Assembly: GCF_020860125.1 (NCBI RefSeq)
Contig: NZ_JAJBUX010000044.1
Coordinates: 1 to 62,361 of the forward strand
From: Cloacibacillus sp.
GTDB lineage: Bacteria; Synergistota; Synergistia; Synergistales; Synergistaceae
Reading direction: 5' to 3'
Length of the DNA: 62,361 nucleotides
The stretch's first letter is position 1, and each line of letters begins with the position of its first letter. Made by a program: the position numbers and the translations under genes. Under the pieces are notes generated by a model that was not told where the DNA came from, made no database searches, and saw nothing but the letters and a program-made list of their open reading frames with translations. Of the stretch, positions 25,019-32,178 are shown piece after piece.

Positions 25019-25614
25019 TCCTTGCGAGCACAAACAGGGGAAAATACCGCGAGATGAAGGCGCAGCTGAAACCGCTTGGCGTCGAACTTCTCTTCGGCGG
25101 CGACTTTGAAAAGCCGCTTGAGGTCGACGAGACGGGAGAGAGCTATGCGGAAAACGCGCTGCTCAAGGCGAGGGCCTGGGCCGAGGCCACCGGCCTGCCG
25201 GCGCTTGCCGACGACAGCGGCCTGGAGGCGGAGGCTCTCGGAGGAATCCCGGGGATACATTCCGCGCGTATTATTGAGGGCAGCGACCGGGACCGGATGT
25301 ACTGGCTGCTCGGAGAGATGAAGGATAAAGAGGACCGCCGCGGACGCTTCGCCTGCGCCGTCGCGGTAGTCTTTCCTGATAAAAAAGAGCCGCTTACGGT
25401 CACAAAATATTGTCCGGGGCGGATAACGCGCGAACCGGCGGGCGAGTCCGGCTTCGGCTACGACCCGATATTCGTCCCCGACGGCTTTGACAGGACCTTT
25501 GCCGAACTGGGTGACGAAATAAAAAATAAAATTTCCCACCGCGCAATGGCCGTAAAAGGTATAGCCGAAAAGCTCATACCTGTGGTACAATCATACGCTG
25601 TACGTGGTATGTAA
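25009..25614 (+). CDS. rdgB: RdgB/HAM1 XTP/dITP diphosphatase
   Basis: A 201-residue nucleotide-pool cleaner that hydrolyses dITP, XTP and related purine triphosphates. Motifs are ILASTNRGKYREMKA at the start, ETGESYAENALLKARAWAEATGLPALADDSGLEAEALGGIPGIHSARI in the centre, and GFGYDPIFVPDGFDRTFAEL with ISHRAMAVKG near the end. It is encoded immediately after, and overlapping, rph. Confidence 0.96.
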   Translation: MQMILASTNRGKYREMKAQLKPLGVELLFGGDFEKPLEVDETGESYAENALLKARAWAEATGLPALADDSGLEAEALGGIPGIHSARIIEGSDRDRMYWLLGEMKDKEDRRGRFACAVAVVFPDKKEPLTVTKYCPGRITREPAGESGFGYDPIFVPDGFDRTFAELGDEIKNKISHRAMAVKGIAEKLIPVVQSYAVRGM

Positions 25615-25675
25615 AAATACTCGGGCGAAGCTGCGGCTTTGTCTCTTTATCTAGAAAATTTTGGAGGTGTGGTTT

Positions 25676-25903
25676 GTGAAAATTCTTCTTGGAATAATTC
25701 ACATCCTTGTTTGTCTGGCTCTCATCGCTGTCGTAATGATGCAGCACAGGAAATCCGGCGGCTTCACCGGCGCGTTCGGCGGTGGCGGAACGCAGGCAGA
25801 TATGAGCGGCACCTGGCAGCGCATGTCCGGCCTTACGAAGGTCACGGCGGTGCTCATGGGGGCCTTCATGGTCATCTCGATACTTCAGGTTGTCATCAGG
25901 TAA
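25676..25903 (+). CDS. secG: Preprotein translocase subunit SecG
   Basis: A 75-residue two-helix membrane protein of the SecYEG channel. Helix 1 is ILLGIIHILVCLALIAVVMMQ, followed by the polar QHRKSGGFTGAFGGGG loop typical of SecG, and helix 2 is VTAVLMGAFMVISILQVVI. The GTG start at 25676 is chosen because GGAGGT (25663-25668) sits 7 nt upstream. Confidence 0.93.
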   Translation: MKILLGIIHILVCLALIAVVMMQHRKSGGFTGAFGGGGTQADMSGTWQRMSGLTKVTAVLMGAFMVISILQVVIR

Positions 25904-25916
25904 GCAGGACGACGAT

Positions 25917-26960
25917 ATGACCGTAAAACCTCTGGACGGCCAGAAAGATATCGCCTCATACGAACACGTCGGCGGACGGCTTTTTTCCGCGACACATGAG
26001 GAGATACTCACGGGCTGGACGACGGATATATATTTTCTTAAAACACGTGACGTCCTGAGATCGGCGGGACTTCTTGAGACCCCAGTGGTCGCCGAAGTGT
26101 TCACGCGCAAAAGGGGAACCTTCGCCGGCTCGGAAGAGGTCCTGAATCTCTTCCGCAAACTCCTGAACCCTCCACAGGTGGAGGCGCTTGCCGAGGGCGA
26201 AAGCTTCGAGGCGAAAGAGGTGCTGATGCGTATCAGCGGCACCTATGAATCGTTCGGCCTCTATGAGACGGTGCTCCTCGGAATGCTCGCCTCGTCGACC
26301 GGCTGGGCTACGGCCGCCAAAGAGTGCGTCGAGGCCGCGGAGGGCAGAAGCGTCCTCTGTTTCGGCGCGCGCCACGTCCATCCCGCCATCGCGCCGGTTA
26401 TGGAGCGCGCGGCGAAGATCGCCGGCTGCAGCGCAATGAGCTGTATCCTGGCCGCGAAGCTCTGCGGCGAGGAGCCTAAGGGCACGGTGCCCCACGCGGC
26501 GATATTGATGGTCGGCGACACGGTTAAATTGGCGAAACTCTACGACGCGCAGGTCCCCGCGGAAGAGCCGCGGATCGTCCTCGTAGATACCTTCAAAGAC
26601 GAGGCGGAAGAGACGATGCGGGTTGCCGAAGCTCTCGGCGATAAGCTTGCCGGCATACGGCTGGATACCCCCGGAGAGCGCGGCGGCGTCACCCCGGAGC
26701 TGGTGCGCGAGATCCGCTGGCGGCTTAATATGGCGGGCTTCGACAAAGTGCAGATAATCGCGACGGGCGGCCTGACCCCCGAACGCATAAAGGTCATGAA
26801 CGAAGCGGGCGCGGACGTATACGGCGTAGGCAGCTACATCACGAGCGGCGCGCAGCGCGACATGACGATGGACATAAAAATGGTAAACGGCAAGCCGGTC
26901 GCGAAGAGGGGCCGTCTGCCCGGAATAATACCGAATCCTAAGCTTAAACGCGTGCTCTAG
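25917..26960 (+). CDS. pncB: Nicotinate phosphoribosyltransferase (short archaeal-type)
   Basis: A 347-residue enzyme making nicotinate mononucleotide in the NAD salvage pathway. Recognisable parts are GGRLFSATHEEILTGWTTDIYFLKT, ISGTYESFGLYETVLLGML, FGARHVHPAIAPVMERAA, VLVDTFKDEAEETMRVAE, LAGIRLDTPGERGGVTPELVREIRW and IATGGLTPERIKVM. The length matches the short form known from Thermoplasma and many anaerobes. ATG 25917 with AGGA 7 nt upstream is preferred; a TTG at 25890 would overlap secG. Confidence 0.9.
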   Translation: MTVKPLDGQKDIASYEHVGGRLFSATHEEILTGWTTDIYFLKTRDVLRSAGLLETPVVAEVFTRKRGTFAGSEEVLNLFRKLLNPPQVEALAEGESFEAKEVLMRISGTYESFGLYETVLLGMLASSTGWATAAKECVEAAEGRSVLCFGARHVHPAIAPVMERAAKIAGCSAMSCILAAKLCGEEPKGTVPHAAILMVGDTVKLAKLYDAQVPAEEPRIVLVDTFKDEAEETMRVAEALGDKLAGIRLDTPGERGGVTPELVREIRWRLNMAGFDKVQIIATGGLTPERIKVMNEAGADVYGVGSYITSGAQRDMTMDIKMVNGKPVAKRGRLPGIIPNPKLKRVL

Positions 26961-27131
26961 TCCCGCTGCCCGGCTCTCCCCCACGACAGCCGGGAGTGTC
27001 TCCCATGCCGGCCTCCGAAGTTACGTAAGGAGGCGTATGCCACGGCAGAAGGGAGCCGGTAGAAAACGCTTTGAGACATAAAACGAAAAATAAAACAAAG
27101 AATTGACTCTCTTTCTTAAGGAGGAAGATCC
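26961..27131 (+). promoter_or_regulatory. Structured leader upstream of rplM
   Basis: The 171-nt leader has CCCGGCT (26969-26975) pairing with AGCCGGG (26988-26994), then GCCTCC (27011-27016) with GGAGGC (27029-27034) inside an outer CCG/CGG pair (27008-27010 and 27057-27059). ATG 27037 opens a 14-codon basic reading frame. L13-S9 operons in other bacteria are autoregulated by RNA leaders, so this is a candidate. I cannot match it to a known family. Confidence 0.4.
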
Positions 27132-27566
27132 ATGATAGGCACACGTTCCTTCATGGCCAAAGGTGAAGAAGTAGAGCGCAAATGGTACATCATTGACGCT
27201 GAAAACAAGCCCCTTGGCCGTCTCGCAGTACAGATAGCCCGCATACTCTCCGGCAAGCACAAGCCCACCTACACCCCCCACGTGGACACAGGTGACTTTG
27301 TGGTCGTCATCAACGCCGAGAAGGTAGGCCTCACCGGCAATAAACTCACCCAGTCCACCATCTCAAAGCACTCCGGACACCCCGGCGGACTTAAGGTGCT
27401 CACATACAAACAGATTCTTGAGCGCCGCCCCGAACGCCTCGTAGAGCGCGTGGTATGGGGAATGCTCCCGAAGACGAAGCTTGGCCGCGACATGTACCGC
27501 AAACTCAAGGTATATGCCGGAGCGGCGCATCCGCACGCGGCCCAGAAGCCCGAGCAGATAGACTAA
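27132..27566 (+). CDS. rplM: 50S ribosomal protein L13
   Basis: A 144-residue protein matching L13 along its whole length: KGEEVERKWYIIDAENKPLGRLAVQIARILSGKHKPTYTPHVDTGDFVVVINAEKV, ERVVWGMLPKTKLGRDMYRKLKVYAGAAHPHAAQKPE. AAGGAGG is about 7 nt upstream of the ATG. It is followed by rpsI after 18 nt, the universal L13-S9 pair. Confidence 0.98.
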   Translation: MIGTRSFMAKGEEVERKWYIIDAENKPLGRLAVQIARILSGKHKPTYTPHVDTGDFVVVINAEKVGLTGNKLTQSTISKHSGHPGGLKVLTYKQILERRPERLVERVVWGMLPKTKLGRDMYRKLKVYAGAAHPHAAQKPEQID

Positions 27567-27584
27567 GGATAGAGGTGGAATAAA

Positions 27585-27980
27585 ATGGCAGACAAAAAAT
27601 TCCTTTGGGGAACAGGCAGAAGAAAGAACGCTATCGCCCGTGTACGCATCTGCGAAGGCACAGGACAGTTCCTCATCAATAACCGTGAAGTAAAAGACTA
27701 CCTCCCCCGTTTCTACTGGGCCTCGCAGGCTGTTGAGCCCCTCGCGGCGGCGGGTGTCGAAGGCAAAATAGACGTCTTTGTAAATGCCCACGGCGGCGGT
27801 CTCACCGGACAGGCCGGAGCCATCCGCCTCGGCGTGGCGAGAGCGCTGCTCAAGATGTATCCCAATGTGCGCCCCGTGCTTAAAAAGGCCGGACTCCTCA
27901 CGCGCGACTCACGTATGGTCGAGCGCAAGAAGGTCGGACTCAAGGGCGCGCGCGCGAACAAGCAGTTCTCAAAGCGTTAA
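27585..27980 (+). CDS. rpsI: 30S ribosomal protein S9
   Basis: A 131-residue protein with the S9 hallmarks FLWGTGRRKNAIARVRI, GGGLTGQAGAIRLGVARALL, LLTRDSRMVERKKVGLKGARANKQFSKR; the basic C-terminal KR tail reaches the P-site tRNA in the ribosome. It ends the run that starts at yfcE, with a terminator 90 nt downstream. Confidence 0.98.
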   Translation: MADKKFLWGTGRRKNAIARVRICEGTGQFLINNREVKDYLPRFYWASQAVEPLAAAGVEGKIDVFVNAHGGGLTGQAGAIRLGVARALLKMYPNVRPVLKKAGLLTRDSRMVERKKVGLKGARANKQFSKR

Positions 27981-28069
27981 TCGCGCGGGAGCCGCTTGCG
28001 GTTCAAAAGACAAAAACCATTCGCCTTTGGCGGTGTTTGTCACACAACATAAGCTTACTTTCAGGAAAT

Positions 28070-28097
28070 GGCGCTGCTTCGGCAGCGCCGTTTCTTT
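28070..28097 (+). terminator. Rho-independent terminator of the rplM-rpsI operon
   Basis: GGCGCTGC (28070-28077) with a TTCG tetraloop and GCAGCGCC (28082-28089) is followed by GTTTCTTTGT. The rest of 27981-28310 shows no gene or clear element. Confidence 0.9.
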
Positions 28098-28312
28098 GTA
28101 TTTCAATCCGTTTAACGAAGGACGCGGGCCATACTTCTACAGGAACATAAAAAATTATCAATCCGCAGCGGCCTTAGGTCTGAGGCTTCAAATTTACAAA
28201 CAGAAACATTGAGCGGTCGGTGCTGTGGGGCGGCGGGTGATCAATGCGCTGCCCAGGAGGCTGCCACTGTCCATTTGACCTGTAGAATGGCAGATTCATA
28301 AAATTTGCCGTC

Positions 28313-28341
28313 TTGACAGGTAAACGAGCGTTTACTATAAT
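28313..28341 (+). promoter_or_regulatory. Consensus promoter of the TetR gene
   Basis: A perfect TTGACA (28313-28318) and a perfect TATAAT (28336-28341) with a 17-nt spacer. The spacer contains one of the two palindromic operators. Confidence 0.9.
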
Positions 28342-28362
28342 ATTCAGTAAACGCTCGTTTAC
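28320..28362. promoter_or_regulatory. Double palindromic TetR operator
   Basis: Two 16-bp sites, GTAAACGAGCGTTTAC (28320-28335) and GTAAACGCTCGTTTAC (28347-28362). Each is itself a near-perfect palindrome, and each is the exact reverse complement of the other. One fills the promoter spacer, the other follows the -10 and covers the likely transcription start. This is the classic layout for autorepression by the TetR protein encoded 20 nt downstream. Confidence 0.85.
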
Positions 28363-28382
28363 TTATGGGGAGGCGTAAGAAG

Positions 28383-29039
28383 ATGGGGACAAAGGAAAAA
28401 ATCCTCATAACAGCCCTTCGGCTGTTTGCGCAGGATGGATATGAGGCGGTCTCCGTGAGCCGGATCGCGGGAGAATTGGGCATGACGAAGGGCGCTCTCT
28501 ATAAGCACTACAAAAACAAGCGCGACATCTATGACAGCATCGTGGCGCATATCTTTCAGCTGGATGCGGAACGGGCGAAAACATCAAAAGTTCCCGAGAA
28601 AACCTTTGACGAGACGCCCCTGCCGTTTCGTTATACCACCGTGGAGGGGCTAAAGACATTTATGGAGGCGCAGTTTCGCTATTGGTCGGAGGATGAGACC
28701 GCCTGTAATTTTCGCAGGATGCTGACGCTGGAACAATATCGGAATCCGGAATTGACGGAGCTGTATCACCGGGCCTTTACAAGCGGGCCGCTTGGTTATA
28801 CGGAAGATTTATTTCGTGAGATGATGGGGCGGGGGCTTTGGCATAAGGGAAATCCCAGGCAAATGGCGGTGGATTTTTACGCTCCCTTTTACCTGCTGCT
28901 GAGTATCTCCGACGCCGCCTCAAGCGAGCCCGAAAAGAGAGCGGCGGCGGAGCTTTTTACGGCGCATGTTGAAGGGTTCATAGAAAAATATGCCTCGGAG
29001 GGCGAAGAAGCGGCCGACGGCGGAGATCATAAAAGCTGA
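28383..29039 (+). CDS. TetR/AcrR-family transcriptional regulator
   Basis: A 218-residue regulator. The N-terminal helix-turn-helix (about 3-50, KEKILITALRLFAQDGYEAVSVSRIAGELGMTKGALYKHYKNKRDIYDSI) is canonical TetR. The C-terminal ligand domain (about 55-210) is family-typical with FRRMLTLEQYRNPELTELY. ATG 28383 with GGGAGG 10 nt upstream is chosen over ATG 28365. It is almost certainly autoregulated by the double palindrome in its promoter. The GNAT gene 83 nt downstream may be a co-target. Confidence 0.88.
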   Translation: MGTKEKILITALRLFAQDGYEAVSVSRIAGELGMTKGALYKHYKNKRDIYDSIVAHIFQLDAERAKTSKVPEKTFDETPLPFRYTTVEGLKTFMEAQFRYWSEDETACNFRRMLTLEQYRNPELTELYHRAFTSGPLGYTEDLFREMMGRGLWHKGNPRQMAVDFYAPFYLLLSISDAASSEPEKRAAAELFTAHVEGFIEKYASEGEEAADGGDHKS

Positions 29040-29122
29040 ATGGCTTCGTGCCGGATACGCGGAAATAATGGACGCCCGCGTTCGTTAAAGGCAGTATTAA
29101 TAAGAAATGAGGAGAATTAGCA

Positions 29123-29758
29123 GTGATAAAGATAAGAAACGAAAGAGAAACAGATTACAAAACAGTAGAGGAGATCACCAGAAAGGCCTTTTATAACCTC
29201 TATATTCCCGGGTGCGCGGAACATTATTTAGTTCATATCATGCGCGGGCATGAGGATTTTGTCGCGGCGCTTGATTTTGTGCTCGAACTTGACGGGCAGG
29301 TGATCGGAAATATCATGTACACGAAAGCTAAGCTGATCGACGAAGCGGGGACGAAAAAAGAGATACTCACCTTTGGCCCCGTCTGCATCGCCCCTGAACA
29401 TCAGAGAAAGGGCTATGGAAAGATGCTCATGGAGCATTCATTTCAAGAGGCGCTGGCGCTTGGCTATGACTCCGTCGTCATATTCGGCAGTCCGGTAAAC
29501 TATGTGAGCAGCGGTTTCAAGAGCTGCAAAAAATACAACGTTTGTCTGGAGAATAATAAGTTCCCCGCGGCGATGATGGTAAAAGAACTTACCCCTAATG
29601 TCTTTGACGGCAGAAAATGGTCTTACTACGACAGCCCGGTGATGGCGATCTCGGAGCAGGAGGCCATGCAGTATGACGATGCTCTGGAAAAAATGGAGAA
29701 AAAATATCAGCCCAGCCAGGATGAATTTTATATTATGAGCCGTTCTTTCGTCGAATAA
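29123..29758 (+). CDS. GNAT-family N-acetyltransferase
   Basis: A 211-residue acetyl-CoA-dependent acetyltransferase. The core spans about 1-150: MIKIRNERETDYKTVEEITRKAF, VLELDGQVIGNIMYTKA, then the acetyl-CoA pyrophosphate loop FGPVCIAPEHQRKGYGKMLMEHSFQEALALGYDSVVIFGSP. The substrate is unknown. The start is GTG with GAGGAGAATTAGCA upstream. It follows the TetR gene in the same direction and may be co-expressed with it. A terminator lies 119 nt behind. Confidence 0.87.
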   Translation: MIKIRNERETDYKTVEEITRKAFYNLYIPGCAEHYLVHIMRGHEDFVAALDFVLELDGQVIGNIMYTKAKLIDEAGTKKEILTFGPVCIAPEHQRKGYGKMLMEHSFQEALALGYDSVVIFGSPVNYVSSGFKSCKKYNVCLENNKFPAAMMVKELTPNVFDGRKWSYYDSPVMAISEQEAMQYDDALEKMEKKYQPSQDEFYIMSRSFVE

Positions 29759-29868
29759 GACGAATTATCCCATGTCGGATGGATATGACAGGCTCAATAA
29801 AATTAAATTTTTAGATCATATTGATAAAACCGGATAATTGCCTCACGCCATAGCGTCCCGAGGTCAAC

Positions 29869-29906
29869 GACGAACCCCGCCGCGTCAGCGGCGGAGCTCG
29901 TTTTTT
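29869..29906 (+). terminator. Rho-independent terminator after the GNAT gene
   Basis: CCGCCGC (29877-29883), loop GTCA, GCGGCGG (29888-29894), extended by GACGA/CGTT pairing, then TTTTTT (29901-29906). Confidence 0.85.
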
Positions 29907-29967
29907 CGCTCCCGCGCCGTTCTCCTCTTTCTTAAATTTATGAAGGCCGCTCTTTTCGACATATGCC

Positions 29968-29997
29968 TTGACAAAGTAACAACTTTAAATGTAGTAT
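29968..29997 (+). promoter_or_regulatory. Promoter of the proXWV osmolyte operon
   Basis: -35 TTGACA (29968-29973) and -10 TAGTAT (29992-29997), spacer 18 nt. The operator below covers its spacer and start region. An unusually long leader of about 250 nt separates it from the proX start codon. Confidence 0.7.
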
Positions 29998-30007
29998 AAA
30001 GTTGTTA
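29977..30007. promoter_or_regulatory. Perfect 11-bp inverted repeat operator in the proXWV promoter
   Basis: TAACAACTTTA (29977-29987) and TAAAGTTGTTA (29997-30007) are exact reverse complements with a 9-nt gap. The repeat overlaps the promoter spacer and the start-site side of the -10, as expected for a repressor. The BusR-like regulator encoded at the operon's end is the best candidate (inference). Confidence 0.75.
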
Positions 30008-30254
30008 TTTGTTCTTGTATGGGCGGATACGAAAAAACAGTACGGACAGCGTCGCTGAAACTGTGGAAAGACGGCAGGCTGTCACGGCATGTTGTCTTTG
30101 TTTACCTCGTTAGAGTTGGGTATTCATAAAAAGGGGCGGTTCCGCGTTCCTTTATTTAGAGGCTGATAAGAGCCTGCTGTTGGTCTCTTCGTTACTGTTT
30201 TCTTCGTCCGCTCCGTCAAGGAAAAACAAAATTCATGGAAAAGAGGGGAAAAGC
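30008..30254 (+). other. Long leader of the proXWV operon
   Basis: About 247 nt between operator and proX with no gene. Small hairpins such as AGGCT-gataag-AGCCT (about 30160-30175) can be drawn. I cannot assign it to a known riboswitch class. Confidence 0.3.
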
Positions 30255-31268
30255 ATGACGAAAAAAGGCAGGAATATCTTGTTGGCCGCAGCAGCGGTAT
30301 TGGCAGTGGCCGGGCTTTTTACGGCCTTTGGCCAGAAGGAGACGGAGAAGACCGTCATTACGGCGAGCGCGAACAATTGGGACAGTCAGAACCTCCACAA
30401 CGCGATAGCGAAGCTTGTGGTCGAGCATGCCTATGACGGCTACGAATTTGGAACGTCGGCCGCCTCTTCAACGATGAATTGGCAGTCGCTGCTCGCGGGG
30501 GAGGTCGATCTCGATATCGAAAGCTGGACCTTCAACGTGCCGTCATATCCCGACGATATCGCGCGCGGAGATATCGTCGACCTTGGAACGCTGGTCCCCG
30601 ACAGCAAGCAGGGACTTTATGTGCCGCGCTATGTGATAGAGGGAGACCCCGCCCGCGGCATCAAGGCGCTGGCTCCGGGGCTAAAGAGCGTCGCGGACCT
30701 CGCAAAATACTGGCAGGTCTTCCCCGATGATGAAAAAGCGGGGCGCGGGCGTATCTACGGCTCCCTGCCCGGCTGGATGGCGGATGAGATCCTCTACAAA
30801 AAGTATGAGGCCTACGGCCTGAACAAACATTATGAATATGTACGGCTCGGAGACGAATCAACGCTCTTCGCCTCGCTGACCTCGGCCTATAACCAGGGGC
30901 TCCCCTGGGTCGGATACTGCTACGAGCCGACGGCGGTCACCGGCAGGCTGGACCTTGTGCTGCTGGACGACAGGCCTTACGACGCGGCGCTTTACCTCAA
31001 GGGAGAGAGCGCCTTTCCCGATCAGGAGCTGAAGATCGTCGCAAGCAAAAAGTTTCTCACCAAGGCTCCGGAACTGGCAGAGTTCTTTAAAAGATACAAA
31101 ACTGGCAGCAGCCTCATCTCGAAGGCGCTTGCGCATCTCGACGAGACGCAGGACGGCATAGACCAGACCGCGGTGTGGCTCCTCAAGGGCAATGACGAAC
31201 TGCTGGAGCAGTGGCTGCCGGAGGAAAATGCGAAGAAGCTGCGTGATTACCTGAAGACGCTTGATTGA
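30255..31268 (+). CDS. proX: Glycine betaine/proline ABC transporter, substrate-binding protein
   Basis: A 337-residue periplasmic binding protein of the OpuAC/ProX type. A signal peptide covers about 1-26 (ILLAAAAVLAVAGLFTAFG). The body shows TASANNWDSQNLHNAIAKLVVEHAYDGYEF, MNWQSLLAGEVDLDIESWTFNVPSYPD, SLPGWMADEILYKKYEAYGL and GLPWVGYCYEPTAV, with Trp/Tyr residues that in this family form an aromatic cage for quaternary amines. ATG 30255 follows AAGAGGGG; an upstream in-frame start (30180) has no good site. It overlaps the proW region by coupling. Confidence 0.88.
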   Translation: MTKKGRNILLAAAAVLAVAGLFTAFGQKETEKTVITASANNWDSQNLHNAIAKLVVEHAYDGYEFGTSAASSTMNWQSLLAGEVDLDIESWTFNVPSYPDDIARGDIVDLGTLVPDSKQGLYVPRYVIEGDPARGIKALAPGLKSVADLAKYWQVFPDDEKAGRGRIYGSLPGWMADEILYKKYEAYGLNKHYEYVRLGDESTLFASLTSAYNQGLPWVGYCYEPTAVTGRLDLVLLDDRPYDAALYLKGESAFPDQELKIVASKKFLTKAPELAEFFKRYKTGSSLISKALAHLDETQDGIDQTAVWLLKGNDELLEQWLPEENAKKLRDYLKTLD

Positions 31269-31287
31269 TACGGGGGCGGAGATTTTT

Positions 31288-32178
31288 ATGGACTTCGTAC
31301 AGCAGTATATACTGAACTTTCCGCAGAGCTGGCAGTTTAAGGCCGGCAAGGTGATCGATACCATGGTGATGGAGTTCGCCCGTGACCACCGGAGCGGACT
31401 GGAGCTTATAAAATCAGGGATCATCTTTATGATCAACTGTGTCCGGTGGTTTCTCTCCTCCGTTCCCTGGGTGGTGATCGTGCTCTTTGTCGCGCTGCTC
31501 TCGTGGTATCTGATGAAGAAGTGGTACGTCGGGGCGCTTTACGGGGCGATGCTTGTCTTCATCGGCAGCTGCGGGCTCTGGAACGAGATGATCGAGACGC
31601 TCAGTATAGTTGTCATGGGCGTGGCCGTCTGCGTCGCGCTTGGTTTTCCGTTGGGAGTATTCCTCGCCGTCAACCCGCGGGCCAACAGGATCGTACGCCC
31701 CATTCTCGACACGATGCAGACGATGCCCTCGTGGGTCTATCTGGTGCCGGCGGTGCTGCTCTTTCAGGTGGGGATGACTCCGGCGCTGATCGCGACGGCG
31801 ACCTACGCGATCGTCCCGATGGTGCGTATGACGAGTCACGGGCTGATATATGTCGATAAGGAGATGCTTGAGGCCTCCTATGCCTTTGGTTCGACGAAGC
31901 TTCAGACGCTCATGAAGGTACAGATACCGCAGGCGAAGCCGACCATCATGGCCGGTGTCAATCAGACGATCATGATGGCGATGTCGATGGTCGTCACCTG
32001 CGCCCTCATCGGCGCGAAGGGGCTGGGCATGGAGATACTCATCGCCACGAACCGCGTGGAGGTCGGCCGGGCGCTCTTCCCCGGCATCTGCATCGTCATG
32101 CTCGCGATAATTCTTGACCGGCTGACGCAGGTCGCCGTCAAACGGCAGGACGTTTTGGGGGAAGAGGCCGATGGTTAG
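31288..32178 (+). CDS. proW: Glycine betaine/proline ABC transporter, permease
   Basis: A 296-residue permease with about six or seven hydrophobic segments. The BPD_transp_1 core holds GVAVCVALGFPLGVFLAVNPRANRIVRPILDTMQTMPSWVYLVPAVLLF and the EAA loop DKEMLEASYAFGSTKLQTLMKVQIPQAKPTIMAGV. ATG 31288 has GGAG 6 nt upstream; an in-frame TTG at 31261 would overlap proX. It overlaps proV by 8 nt. Confidence 0.9.
   Translation: MDFVQQYILNFPQSWQFKAGKVIDTMVMEFARDHRSGLELIKSGIIFMINCVRWFLSSVPWVVIVLFVALLSWYLMKKWYVGALYGAMLVFIGSCGLWNEMIETLSIVVMGVAVCVALGFPLGVFLAVNPRANRIVRPILDTMQTMPSWVYLVPAVLLFQVGMTPALIATATYAIVPMVRMTSHGLIYVDKEMLEASYAFGSTKLQTLMKVQIPQAKPTIMAGVNQTIMMAMSMVVTCALIGAKGLGMEILIATNRVEVGRALFPGICIVMLAIILDRLTQVAVKRQDVLGEEADG

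Noticed and set aside
25956..26984. A 342-codon minus-strand reading frame opposite pncB
   Set aside because: Low-complexity Arg/His/Ala composition typical of antisense frames in GC-rich genes; pncB is unambiguous.
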